From positions 701,836,217 to 701,900,216 of the forward strand of contig VDFB02270651.1 in NCBI GenBank assembly GCA_007258455.2: DNA of 64,000 nt. The letters run 5' to 3'. Below the pieces are notes generated by a model. It saw only the letters and a list, made by a program, of their open reading frames with translations. It made no database searches and was not told the DNA's origin. Positions 23,704 through 35,718 of the stretch are shown here, one piece after another (the first letter of the stretch is position 1; the number at the start of each line of letters is the position of its first letter). The position numbers and the translations under genes are program-made. Source of the DNA: Sequoia sempervirens (lineage: Eukaryota > Streptophyta > Pinopsida > Cupressales > Cupressaceae).

Positions 23704-24764
23704 CAAAACCAAGTCACAATGAATGCACCTATTATTATGATATTATATAAAACTATGCAAATAAAGTAATAATAATTGAAATGGGAGGGGAATCCTCATT
23801 ATTAGGCTTTAATCCTTTTTTAATTTCAAATTTATACAACGTTTGAAATCATTTTTAACATCACTTCAATGAGGTGAGCGACTCTCCTTTGTCTAGCCCC
23901 TTAGTGTCAGAGCCTATCCCGACTCCTCTTCTGGTCAACCCTTCTACGGATCCTTCTATTGTTGGTGTGTCGTCGGTTGCTCGTCTCTCATCGGTTGACG
24001 CTGCTGGTCCTTTGATTGCTCCTATCTCCTCTTCTGCTCTACCATCTCCCTCGTTGTGTGCCAGATCCTCGTTTGGGGTGGCTGTTGTGGATCTGCCCCC
24101 CTCGCCTCGCTCGGTGGATTTAGATTCTGAGCCTTCCTGGTCAGTTGTGCTACAGAAGAAGGGACTCCCCAAATCCGTTGCCTCTGTTCGGCCTCAGGTT
24201 CTAGGAGTCAGATTGGTCCCCTCCTTTGGGGTTGTCTAAGTTCTGTTTGTTTTTCTACAACTGTTTCTATTTTGTTTCCTTTGGCCCTCTGGGCTCTCTG
24301 TGTAAAGGGTACAACACCCTGTAAATGTTGCTTATCTTATCAAAAACATCACTTCAATGAAAATAAATCTAATACTATGACTATCTTAATGATATTCAAT
24401 AACCACTAAAAAAAAGTATGAATTAAGGAGAAAAGGAAAATATTATGAAAGCAATTGCCCAACTTGATGTTGACTCTTTAGTTCTCCCCTCATCTTCTCA
24501 CCACCCTCTAACAAAACCAAGTCATAATGAATACACCTATTATTGCAATATTATATAAAACTATGGAACTAAAGTAATAAAAAATACAATAGGAGGGGGA
24601 TCCTCATTATTAAGCTTTAATCCCTTTTTAATTTCAAATTATATAAAGTTTGTAGTCATTTTTAACATCACTTCAATGAAAAATAAATCTAATACTATGA
24701 CTATTTTAATTATATTAAATAACCACTAAAGAAATATTAAAATAGGAATTGGGGATGAAAGGGA
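23704..24764 (+). repeat. local tandem repeat (about 330-bp unit), two main copies
   Basis: Block B appears at 23704-24420 (interrupted by the insertion 23873-24344) and again at 24512-24764, starting CAAAACCAAGTCA and including TAACATCACTTCAATGAAAA. Block C (AATATTATGAAAGCAATT...CACCACCCTCTAA) appears at 24434-24511 and again at 30631-30714. With the two insertions removed the order is B-C-B-C, that is, two tandem units of about 330 bp. Block B without its insertion is about 228 bp, matching the 229 bp of the second copy. Confidence 0.85.
23857..24360 (+). mobile_element. short LINE-mobilised insertion with 16-bp target duplication
   Basis: The inserted body is 23873-24344 (472 bp). It is flanked by the perfect 16-bp duplication AACATCACTTCAATGA (23857-23872 and 24345-24360). 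The body carries a plus-strand open frame ending at 24239 (Ser/Pro/Val-rich, no known domain), then the tail with TACAACACCCTGTAAATGTT and TTATCAAA shared with 17211-17275. Long duplication plus A-containing 3' tail is the classic mark of target-primed reverse transcription. The body is presumably the 3' end of a longer, 5'-truncated source. The empty paralogous site at 24664-24679 confirms the boundaries. Confidence 0.9.
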
Positions 24765-26261
24765 TGTAGTGCCCTCCGTTTCGGTCGTCGTGGATGTTAA
24801 GTAAGTTGTTGTTGGTAATGTTATGATGATGTGGTGATTTTATTATTTAATTTAATTTTAAGGTTATGAGGTAACATTAATAATATGTTTGGATTTGATT
24901 AATAAAATTAATTTAATTATAAGGTTACGTGTTTCATTTGGAATTAAATAAATAATTAGATTCAATAATAAACATCAATTTAATTGTCGTTGGGAGTTAG
25001 TTATTTAAAATAATCAGATTAAATGAGGAAAGGTAATTATCATTTAATGATTAAATTCAATTAATAAATTTAAAAGTGATAAAATATTAAAGGGGATTAA
25101 ATATTAAAATTAAACTTAAATAAATTATGGTAAAAATACTTATTCAATTATATTTTAATTAAAAGTTAAATATTTATGAAAATTTGTTTTAGTTAAAATT
25201 TAGAGTTAAGTGGAAGTAATTTAAAACAAAAGAAGTTATTGGTTGAAATTAAATAAATAAATATATAAAGTAATGATTAATTAAAGTGGGTAAATAAAAA
25301 TTAGTTATTTTTTTTGAAAATCTTTTACGGAGGAGAAAGAGGAGTTAGGGCGGTTGAACGGAGAATTTGGTATTTTCTTTAAGAGGAGGCAAGAAAAAAA
25401 TTTAGGGGAATTCTACACTGACCAAGGGTTTGAAGATGCGGCAAAAGTTTTAGGCGTAATTGCTGGCTGATCCATCCTTCAACCTCAATAAATTACTGCT
25501 CTTGTCTGGAAGGGATCGAGGAAAGGTATTTTTTTCATTGATGATCAATAAAAATAAGTTGCGGATATTTTGGAGTGGTTTTTTTTCCAGTTGGAGTTTT
25601 TCACGTGAATTGGTGTTGTTCTCTTTTTTTTACCTCTGTGACCTATCTTTTTACCTTGTGCAAATTATTTTATGAATAATATTAGGACTTCATAAATATT
25701 CTATTTAAACTAGAGGCTTGATGAGTTTTCATTAAAGTAGATTATTCTTTTGATTTAAAGCAAAGCTTGAAATAAATAATAATTGCATTTGTGAATGTTA
25801 TTCTGTCAATTGAATGTAAATGGAATCCTTCCAACACAAATAATTCAATTTTTTGCATATCCCCTCTGCCGGCACACGAGCATCCTACCATTACAAGGTG
25901 CACATTATAATTATTATTTTTATATACGTATAATCTAGTAAAAACTTTATTGTATGTGCTTTTAATACCAAGCCTAGTTCGTAATTGTGTAGAAACCCTA
26001 GTGATTTGTAAACTAGTGCCACCAAGTAGAACAGTTAATAAAATCGACATAAATTTATGTTTACAGAAATTGATGTCAAAACAGAAGAAAATAAAATAAA
26101 ATAAATTTAAATAAAATTTGAGTAATAATGATAATAATTACCATCCATTGAGAGTCATAGTTAAGTTGTGAGATCAAGAAAATAAAATTAACTTAACAAG
26201 TTAAAGATTAATCTAATTTTAACCTATAAAGATTTATTGTTTTAATAAATCTAATATTATT

Positions 26262-26498
26262 TCTCCTGCGCATAAGTCACGTATTTGCAATCTCCCCAAA
26301 ACTATAGGCAAAATTATCACAGCTGCAACGTTGGACTTGCAAAAGTGTAGTAAATTAAATAGTTCCTCTGAAACCCTTGGCAGCCTGTCACTGTTACAAC
26401 AATTAGAGTTGAAACATTGTACAGAATTAAATAGCCTCTCTGATTTCTTTGTCAACCTGTCTGAGTTATGGCATTTGAATTCCCAACTGCATATATGA
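26262..26498 (+). pseudogene. leucine-rich-repeat fragment of a plant resistance-type gene
   Basis: The open frame ends at TGA 26496-26498. It encodes about three plant LRR units: a NLPKTIGK segment (about 26289), TLDLQKCSKLNS (about 26325), ETLGSLSLLQQLELKHC (about 26372) and TELNSLSDFFVNLSELWHL (about 26423). The spacing LxxLxLxxCxxLxxL with C after the LxL strand is the pattern of LRR regions in plant NBS-LRR immune receptors, where the repeats take part in recognition and regulation. Only 70-odd codons survive: there is no NB-ARC or TIR domain nearby. It lies inside the 5.9-kb element, so it is either a captured fragment or part of the locus into which nested pieces fell. Confidence 0.8.
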
Positions 26499-29194
26499 GT
26501 GACTTTTTATTTATTTTGAATTTATACCTTTTTGATTATTATTCTTTTATATGCGTATGGTTATATAAACAAGTATAGATACATAATTAGGTTAAAAGAT
26601 TTGAGTGAAGGTAGTCTTTTATATTTAGAATTTATGAGGATATTTCAATATATAAGTAGATTTGTATGATGAGTATTATTCAAAAGAAAATGGTTCGTAT
26701 TTATATAATATGTTTATAAAACATGAATAATTTCTTTAATTGTTTTGTTTATGATTTTATCGTGGTGTAAAAGTAAAATATGAATCGAGTGTAATTTTAT
26801 TTTATGGTAAGTGAAGTAATAAAAGGTGATAAAGAATTTTAAATTAGATAGTTGATTTGTAAATAAAGTATTGAATTTGCTTTAGAAAATAAAAGAATTG
26901 GGTAAATAATTAAAGTGAAAATGGTTATTTCGCTAAGTTGTTTAGTAAAATATTATTTAACAAAGGATTTTAACCGAATAAACATTATTGAAATAGGTAT
27001 TTAATTTTGTTGTAGATAAATGAACTGTGTTTAGTTAAAGTAAATCGATTTATATAGTTAATTAAGTTTTAGGGTTCACTAAAGGAGATAAGTGATTCTA
27101 CATTTACGTAGTTTCTTTTACTGGAAGGTTAAATGATAAAGTTATTTTTATGTGAGGATAAATCCCAGGTTCATAGGTTAATTAATTTAAATGATACTGA
27201 TTAAAATGTTAAATGGTTTTAATTACTTTTTTGTTATCTAATGAGTCTGTGAATAATAATTATTTATCAAACTACTATGTGAAATAATTTATTAGTGCCA
27301 TCACCATAGTATTATAATAAAGTTGTAAATTATAGAATTGTCATCTTAGTATTATATTTTAAAGTTATAATTAGAATTCGTATTAAACTTGATGGAGTTG
27401 GTTATCTTATAAATATAGTTATTTTAAATATAATTATTTGTAGTAAATACTCTCTTAATTTAAATTAAGTGGATATATTAAAATAAGTGGTAAAAATGTT
27501 GAAATAATGCTTAAATTAAAGGAAAGTCTTTATGTTTATAATGTGTGAGTAAATGTGTTTTAAACAAAGTGTTGTGATTACTGGTTAAGTGTTATTTAAT
27601 TGTTTTAAGATGGGTGTTATTTGTGGGATATTTATGGAGATGTCTCAATGGCCTGTTCATTGTAAGTGTTTTAAGATAGTGTTCTTAAAGGTTGATGTGT
27701 TGATGGTTTCCTTGTATGGAATTATTCCTTAAGACTTTGTGATTAATGTGTTTATGTTCAGAAAATTATTTATTTATAGGAGTTAGAAAATTAGAATTAT
27801 TAGGTAGTTAAGTTAGGTATTATGTTATTGAGTAGGTTAGTAAAGTGATTAGAGAGAGAGTTTCCTTATGTTAATAATTTGGGTAACATTGATAGATTAG
27901 TTTATTCTCAATTTGATTAATTTCAAGTGGGATAGTTAACTTAGAAATAATGAAAAGTAGAGTTTTGTATGTAGATAATATTGGCGATAAGGATTATTTC
28001 TGTTTAGGTGGGAGAATTGATTTATAAGATAAATGGAAGTAAATAAATTTGAAAACTTTAAATAGTTGGGTATTACGACAAAGGCTAGTGAATGATTGTT
28101 GATTCGATAAATGTTTTGATTAATTATATTTAGTTAAACAAAGGGTTTATGTAAATGAATAAAATTAGATGATCTTTTCTAAGTCAATTTCCCTCATATT
28201 CTTTTAATAGTTGTTTTGTGGGATTTCTATAAGAACAGTTCTAGAAAATACTTGTGATTGATATTAGGATCAAATTGTTGGTTTGAGTGGGTTGATCTTC
28301 AAAGGGAGATTGTTGTTATAATGTGTAAATGGGAATATAATTGTGTTTGAAAGAGTATACTTGTGAATAGTGTCTTACGACTTAAACCATTAGATTTTAT
28401 TTTCACTTCGCAATATTGTGCTATCCTTAAATGTTGGAAATGATTGATCTTTAAACTAATGTTTTTTTTAAAATGTTAAAAGTTACTTCTTATTGAATGA
28501 ATGGATATATTATTAGAATGTGTGGTTTTATGGATTCTTTCAATGTGACTTTTCCTGAGTTGATTTTTGAATTGGAGTTTTTCTCTCATTTTATTTATGT
28601 TGCTATTCGTTGGGAACTAGTATGTGTTCTTTTGTTCTTTACCTAAGTGGCAAATTGGTTAATGTTATCTTTGTCATGATTGGTGGTCCTGCTTGAGTTG
28701 TTAATGAGTCAAATGGAAAAGCTCTTTGAATTATGGGTATTCCGAGAGGAGAAAATAGAGGTTTCCCTTGGATGTCCGATTTAGTTTGTATTGAAGTTGT
28801 TGATGTTGTTTAAGGGAGTTGTTGATCTTATTTTGATGTATTCTCTCATCATAATTGAATTGAAAATAGTTCTTCAAGGTTTTGCTTTTATTGTTGTCAG
28901 ATTTTCATGGGGAAACCCTAGTGTAACTTTATGAGAATCTTCCAGAGGTTTATTTTACTATTGGTTAGTGTTCCTCCTTTTATGTGCCCTTGTTGTGGCA
29001 AGTGTTTTGGTTTCATGTTTTTGAAAAGGGTTGTACATGAATCGTTGAGATTTTGATTATGTATTTATGGCAAGATGGGTGATGCCTTGCATGCTTCTCT
29101 GTTGTGATCTACTGTACTTGTTATGTTGTACAACCCTTGGATTTGGTTTTTTATGTTTTGAGTGTCTAGAGTGGGAGTGGCTCTAAGTGGGTGG

Positions 29195-29560
29195 TCGGCG
29201 CACAAAGGGGCGCCAGGATAGCCCTCGTTAGAGTGAATTTAATAAGTGATAATTTAAATAATTAACTAGGGGTGGGTAGAATCACATTAAAAAGATAATT
29301 GATGCCTCATCCACCTTTTAGTGCTACCACAGACTAAAGGGGATTGAGAAGGCCGTGGTTGGCATGTTCGTTGCCTTGTCTTCGCGAAGGGTAACGGATC
29401 CGCATGAGCAACCCTATGGAGCAGCGCCTTGAAATAGGTAGTCTGGATAACCATAGATGGAGGCGGCTCCTAGCGCTCGGTTTTGTCTGGATAATTCGTC
29501 AGTAGACGGAGGCGGCGCCTTGCGTTAGTGGTAGTCTGGATAATCCATGTAAGCCATGCG
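29195..29560. repeat. GC-rich short repeats inside the 5.9-kb element
   Basis: The word GTCTGGATAA occurs at 29441, 29485 and 29533 (spacings 44 and 48 bp), each near a GGAGGCGGC or GCGCC word. The stretch stands out from the AT-rich body on both sides and contains no ORF. It could be a structured or regulatory part of a long LTR. Confidence 0.6.
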
Positions 29561-30634
29561 ATGACACTCTCCTCTAACACTCCTTATTATGTTGTTTCTT
29601 TGGAAATCCTCTGGAAGTGGTTCTTTGTCTTGTATTGATGAAATATAGTTGTTTTGAATTGATTTATGGTTTTACCCTATTTTATCTTTGGTGTACTTTG
29701 TGGTCTTGTATGATCTCATTGATATTTGACTTATGACCTTGTACTCTTATGGTATTGTGATATGATGTTATTGTATTGTATCATTGCGTTTCTGAATTGT
29801 GATATGGTTTTTAATTCAACTTGATTTGAAAGTGTTTTATGATCTTCTTTTGGTTCCTTGTTTACTAGCTATTGTTTTGATTTATGTGATGAGATTTATG
29901 ACTCCTAGATGTGGTTGATTATGTCATTTTAATTCCTGAGTGTTATGATACCTTGGTATGTTGTTGAGTCTTGTGGTTCCATGTTTGGATGTTCTTGGTT
30001 GAGGTCTCTTTCTTGTTAGCTCCTAGCACGGGGGGTGGGTCTTCGGACCCACATGGTCGGGTGGAACGTGCTATGCACCCCATTGGGTCCCCATTCGAAG
30101 ATCGAGAGGTGCGGATTGGTGCTATTGCAGCGACTCCAGAGTTGTATCTATCTTGGAGCCAGTTTTGATACTTGTATTTCTCTAAATATTTGTATCATGG
30201 TATCTTGTGTATGGTTTCCATTCATGTTTGGAACACTCTTGTATCATTGTACTTCTTAAACATTGTACTGTAATGAAATGTTAAACTTGGTGTGGATATT
30301 GACCATGGAAGTTGTTATTCAATGTGTTATGTTAATCATGCATATGTTGTATTTATGTGCAGATGGCTTCTTATCAATGAATTTTTCATGTATATTTATT
30401 GTTGATGATTATATCTTTGGATTTTATTCTTTATTGATGTTGTATGGATCTAAGTTGTGTAATGACTCTTCGTGTACCCCAAGGGATGTATGTGTTAATG
30501 AATCTATTTAATTCATGTTATGAATTAATGTGTATTACATGTATGTTATGTTTATTTTTATTTTTAAAAAAAATTGTGCTGTAATTATTGTGTTATTGTC
30601 CTTTGGGGTTCGCACGGCGGGGCATTACAAGGGA

Positions 30635-32062
30635 AATATTATGAAAGCAATTACTCAACTTGATGTTGAGTCTTCAATTCGCTCCTCATCCTCTCCTCAC
30701 CACCCTCTAATATAATTTAGCTATTACTTGTTGAGTAAACATAAAGGTGTAGATTTGTTCCTCTTCTTAACTTCCTAAAATGAAAATGTGGGGCATTCTA
30801 TGCTCTTGAGGAACTAGCTATTAGTCAAAGGAGTCTCAATATGACAATATGATGCAAGAGCATCCAAGGTGTAAGAGTAGTCTTGTATCAACCAACTATA
30901 TCTTCTCTTTAATGTTTGTTTGTTTTGAAAGTACTTTACTAGTTTTTCAAATATTGTGTAGTAGGATGAGTATATTTTGTGGCACTACATCTCATTGCAC
31001 TTATGTTTTCATAAATTCAAAGCTTCATATTTGTAACCATAGGCACAATCAAGGTAGCAGTGATGTTGCAAGGCACCACAATTAATAATCATTTGTTGCA
31101 GTTGAGATCATAGATTACACCATATGTCTAGGATGTTTAATTCAATTTGTATGCGCTCTTGATCACCACATGTATGTTTTCCATTCAAGGAGTTAGTTGG
31201 GGGAAATATTGAGCTTTTTACTATATAAGAATAACTCATTTGAACAATGTGACAGGTATTTAAAACTTAGAAAAATTCTTAAGCTACATACTTCATTATA
31301 GGTCCTAAGAGGGGTCATATATAAAACCATATTAACTTTGGAGACTCCTTGTTTGAAGTATCTTGGGAATAATAATGCTATGCATTGCCAATGAAATTGC
31401 ATCTTACATAAGGATGATACACTAAATTCCAAAGTTGATTGACGATAATTTTTTAAATAAATTTTGAGGCCTTTGATTTTTATCATGTTAATGTTTGATC
31501 ATGTAGCATGAGACTAGCCATTACAATTCATTTTCACATCTTCTATATATAAGGAGGTTTGATATGATTTGAGGATAGGTAAGAAAGGAGAGGGAGATAA
31601 AGAAATAAACAAGTGGAAGAAACTAAGTTGTCGAGATCTTAAGATCCGATTTACAATTTGAAGGTTGAATCCTAACATGTAATCAAGCTTTCAAGGCTAT
31701 TATATTAGTAAAATAATTATGTTCTTTACATATTATTTTTGGTAATTTTTTTTTTGTTATTAATGAGGTTTGAATTTGAAAGGTCTATTTATTGTATGCT
31801 TAGATAGTCCTTAATTGGAGTCTCCAATCTTGACTATATTATTTGGTAATAAAGAAAGTCAATGAAGTGAGTCTTCTAGAAAGTGAGTGTTGGGTAGAAG
31901 ATTCTTGTGACTAGAATTGGTTGTGGACATATCATCGAAAAACTGAGTTAGTTCATATTGAATTTGAAGATGCTATCTAGAAGGATGGATAGAGGTGCAA
32001 GTGTACATGTTGTAGAATGAATTGAAAAAATGTTCAATATGATGAGGAATGTCTGAATCCGT
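30635..32062. other. rest of tandem block C and unassigned AT-rich sequence
   Basis: Block C of the 330-bp tandem repeat resumes at the target duplication and runs to about 30714. After that I see no domain on either strand. Open frames under 100 codons at 30849-31085 and 31193-31486 have no recognisable motif and are probably chance. Confidence 0.5.
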
Positions 32063-32660
32063 TTGGATGTGGTAGAAGAAAATATAAGAGGATATGTGTT
32101 GAACCATATATTAGATGATAGGGATGATGAAAATAATGATGGATTAGTTGAAGATGTCATAGTTCAAGACAAAGATAAAGAAGAAAGAATGTTAAAGACT
32201 ATTTCTGGACTTGGCAAGAAAAGAAGAATTGTTTTTCCTAATCATTCTAGTAATCTAGATTTTGAAGAATTAGTTGATTGGATTAATGATATTGAGGAAT
32301 ATTTTGAGTATGAGAAAATTAATGACCCTAATGGAGTGAAATTTACAAATAAAAAATTGAAATGTCATGCTACACTTTGGTGGAAGGAAACTTAATTAGA
32401 AAGAAATATGAAAGGTGAACTAAAGTTGAGAAATGAGATAAAATGGAAAAAGAAGTTGAAATTCAAGTTTATTCTTGCAAGTTATAAGTTGAGTACTAAA
32501 GAGCTTACAAAATTTGGATAGAAATATTTAAGTGTGAAGGGATATATCATCGAGTATTATATGTTGTCAATTTGAGTAGGTCATTTTAAAGATAATTAGG
32601 AAAAGTGGTTAGATATACTAATGAATTAAGGGGATAATATAGGATGAATTAAGCATGTTG
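32063..32660 (+). pseudogene. Ty3/gypsy gag relic
   Basis: The plus-strand frame 32063-32395 encodes an acidic N-terminus and then a segment aligning with the start of the retrotransposon Gag domain: DFEELVDWINDIEEYFEYEK (about 32259) followed by KLKCHATLWWKET (about 32355). This matches the family pattern of a DWI...EE-F block, then KLKG-A--WW. The domain continues after a TAA at 32393 in worn form. It differs from the gag at 3909 and so represents a second, older family. No LTRs or pol are seen with it. Confidence 0.7.
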
Positions 32661-33541
32661 ATTATCTACTTTGTTGGGTCACAAAACCACCAAGATGCAT
32701 CAAAACGAAGGGACTCAAGCAAAAATTGGCATTGAAAATTTGAGCCTGAACAATGGATATGGTTGGAACATGTGTCTCATGCATGGACAACGAGAATTTA
32801 TAATATCTAGTTAGACTAAAAATGGAAAAAAAAGGGAGCAAGATTGACTCATGATGGATAAAACATATGTACATGATGAAGCTCACAACCAATTAATATG
32901 ACAACACATGGCCACTAAAATATGGATGTGACAAAATTTTAACACAATGTAGACCAACCTTGTAGAGGAAGGATAGAGTCACTTTCCTCTATCAAACACC
33001 ATCTTGCTAGAAAGGAATTGATTTTCATCAACATGAATCTATCATGTTCATACAACTACAACAAATGTAGCCTTCTTCCTTTATGCACAAACTTGTGATT
33101 GTCTCTAAAAATTGATTATTTTACCCAACATTAACATTTCCATTGTATGGAAACCACAAAACATAGGCCATTACAACACCTTGCATTGTATCCATTATCT
33201 TTATAGCATCTGGGAGTAAAAATTAAAAACTTAGACCAACACCAAAAAGACACTGGTATTTCCTGACATGTTGACCTCCTTGAGTGAATTGAGGAAAAAA
33301 AGAATTCCTCCAATTCACATTGCAAAGAAAAATATGCTACTCCTTCTTGTTGGCATGAAGAAAACTCGTACTCTAATAGCTCAAACTAAAAAAAGTGAAG
33401 CTTGGGCATATAGAAATCTTCAGTTCAATTGGTTGATCATCAACCTAGAGAACTTGTTGTTGCTCAACATCATCATAATTTTTATGTTGGGCCCAATTTA
33501 AATACTCAAACTTAAGTACACAATAATCCACACTATGAGAA
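32661..33541. other. unassigned sequence before gap
   Basis: No ORF with a recognisable domain on either strand and no repeats that I can support. It could be the downstream, fully worn part of the Ty3 relic. Confidence 0.4.
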
Positions 33542-33641
33542 NNNNNNNNNNNNNNNNNNNNNNNNNNNNNNNNNNNNNNNNNNNNNNNNNNNNNNNNNNN
33601 NNNNNNNNNNNNNNNNNNNNNNNNNNNNNNNNNNNNNNNNN
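33542..33641. other. assembly gap (100 N)
   Basis: A second run of exactly 100 N. It abuts the telomere-like repeats on its right, so the repeat tract may be longer than what is shown. Confidence 0.99.
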
Positions 33642-34050
33642 CCTAATTGAACCTAACCCTTATTAAACCCAAACCCAAACCCTAACCTTATTTAAACCTC
33701 AATGCTAACTGTTGCCCCAAGATTTTTTACAAAACCCTAAAGCTAACCCTAAGTGAACAATAACTGCAATTTACCCCTAACTTAAGCCCTATTTTGACCC
33801 TAACTCTATCCTTAACCCTACTTGAACTCTAACCCTAATTAAACTATAATCATAATTAAACCCTAACCCTAATTTTACCCTATCCCTAATACTAACACTA
33901 ACCCTTATTGAACTGGATATACCTAATCCTAATTGTTCCCTAAATATAATCCTAATCCCTAAAATGAATCAAATCTTAGCCTTAATTACATTATAACCCT
34001 AATTGAATCCTATCCCCTATTGTAATACCAACCTATCCTTAACCATTAAT
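33642..34050. repeat. degenerate interstitial telomere-like repeat (CCCTAA/CCCTAAA)
   Basis: About 400 bp made largely of AACCCTAA, CCCTAATT and CCCTAAAC words with many substitutions and inserted bases (for example 33665-33690, 33790-33840, 33855-33910, 33995-34015). These are variants of the plant TTTAGGG telomere unit read on the C-rich strand. The tract is too degenerate to be an active telomere, and sequence continues normally on the right, so it is interstitial. The left edge is lost in the gap. Confidence 0.85.
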
Positions 34051-35718
34051 TATATAACCTTGTGAGAACAAAGAAAAGAGAACCCTAGGTCTTATTTGTA
34101 AAACCTAGGATTCAAATCTTGTGTTTCTCTTTTATGTGTGTTGTGAGTTCTTTTTCTAATATTTCATTAAGGTGCTTAGATTGACTTTCAATCGTGAAGG
34201 TGAACCAATCAGACCTAGATTTGCATCTTTTTGAGCCTTGGAATGAATTGGAATTGATTTGCTTTGACTGACCTAATTAGACTATGTGTGCTCTAATATG
34301 AAAATGCAAGCTACCTACAATTAACAAACTGAAACCGTGATTTGTAGGTGGATTTGGGAAGGGCAAGGTGATGTGTACCTATTGTGAAAGTTTGATGTTG
34401 GTCTGTATAGGAGGAAAAAGTCACCCAAGGGCATGTGAGTCCTTGTATGGGTGTCCTACTTTGCTTTTCCAATCCTCTAATACCAAATATGAGATCCTTG
34501 TTTCCACTTACAAACTTGTTGGAACACGGTCAAATAATTTTGTAGGTGAGTTTATGTGAATTGACAAGGTGTAGGATTTTAAATGCAACAATGAATAAAT
34601 GATCTTCAATCCTCTCAAACTTAGAATCTACACATTCAAAAAGAGAGGAAATGTTGTGTCATTTAGATGCTTGCCTTAGTTAAACCTCATGTTAGTGTTT
34701 CCACTTCCACAATGGCAATGTCAATGATAAATGGATAAATGACAGGAAGAAATGATGAAATCACAAAGTGTTACAACTCACCACCCTTCTATGGCTTCCT
34801 TGAGAAGGACTAAAGTCATGCACATCACTTTGAGTCTTGGATATTGCTTGCTTGAATGCTTGAATTGCTTAGGACCAACAACAAGGGTTAGCCTTCATAA
34901 ACAATGATAACATAATCATGCATAAACTCACATAGGATTTGACATGATGCTTGGATCTTGAATTGTTGCAATAAATCACTAAAATATTTCTCTTGACTTG
35001 CTCTTGACAATAATTCTTGCTAAATATTTTTGGTTAGATTTGAAATGATGCAATAACTAAAAGTATTTATAGGCATTTATTTTAATTTCTACTTAAATTA
35101 GATTCCAATAGCCAACATTTCAATTTAGTTTTGAATGTTAAAAATCTGGAGACATTGACATAATTCAACTTTGGATCTAGACAAAATAGAGAGACTCAAA
35201 CGCCCAAGGGCATCCCAGTCCTAGCCCTATTTTCTAGGAAACATGACATTGGGGGCAAGACATTACATTAATGCATTTTTTCAATGCTTTCCATTTCTTA
35301 GAAAATGGTAAAAAAGGCTATAGAATGCATAATTTAGAATTAGATTGTAATTAGGCTCAATAATTTATGGGTCCAAAACATAGTGTGAAATTGTTAAGGG
35401 AGACAATATTCTATGTGATATGTATCCCCCACTTTGGTGAGAGTGTGAACTTACACTTAGACTCACACAAAATTAGAAAAATATGTCAAGAGGGGTCTGA
35501 TTGTCCAAATTTTGATGAGATATGATGACTAAGGATCTAGAGTCTTGGCTTGAGGATCAAGATCACATGGCAAGACAACATAAGAAAAAGGAACACACAT
35601 ATTTATGAAATGTAGCAAGACAACATACACAAACATACAATGTCAAAATAAAATGCAAAAGGAGGGGTATGGATAATCATGAGCTAGCAAATGGTGTTAT
35701 GCTAGGATCCACACCAAA
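34051..35718. other. unassigned AT-rich sequence
   Basis: Nothing recognisable on either strand. A short plus-strand open frame at 34368-34559 has no motif. A purine/pyrimidine-balanced AT-rich background continues up to the tandem repeat. Confidence 0.45.

Larger units (their letters stand above)
24760..30634 (+). mobile_element. 5.9-kb noncoding TG...CA element with 5-bp target duplication
   Basis: The element is 24765-30629 (5,865 bp), flanked by the perfect duplication AGGGA (24760-24764 and 30630-30634). It begins TGTAGTGCCC and ends GGGCATTACA; the two ends are inverted complements at 9 of 10 positions. TG...CA ends and 5-bp duplication indicate LTR-retrotransposon integrase. I find no second LTR, gag or pol, so it is either a very long solo LTR or a large noncoding derivative. 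The left two thirds are very AT-rich; 29195-29560 and 30000-30130 are GC-rich. The insertion splits a tandem repeat whose other half resumes at 30631. Strand is nominal. Confidence 0.88.

Noticed and set aside
31193..31486. Minus-strand frame as a copia reverse transcriptase or RNase H end
   Set aside because: I could not match any of the copia C-terminal motifs in any phase.
33642..34050. Chromosome end
   Set aside because: The repeats are too degenerate, and ordinary sequence continues for 30 kb on the right.
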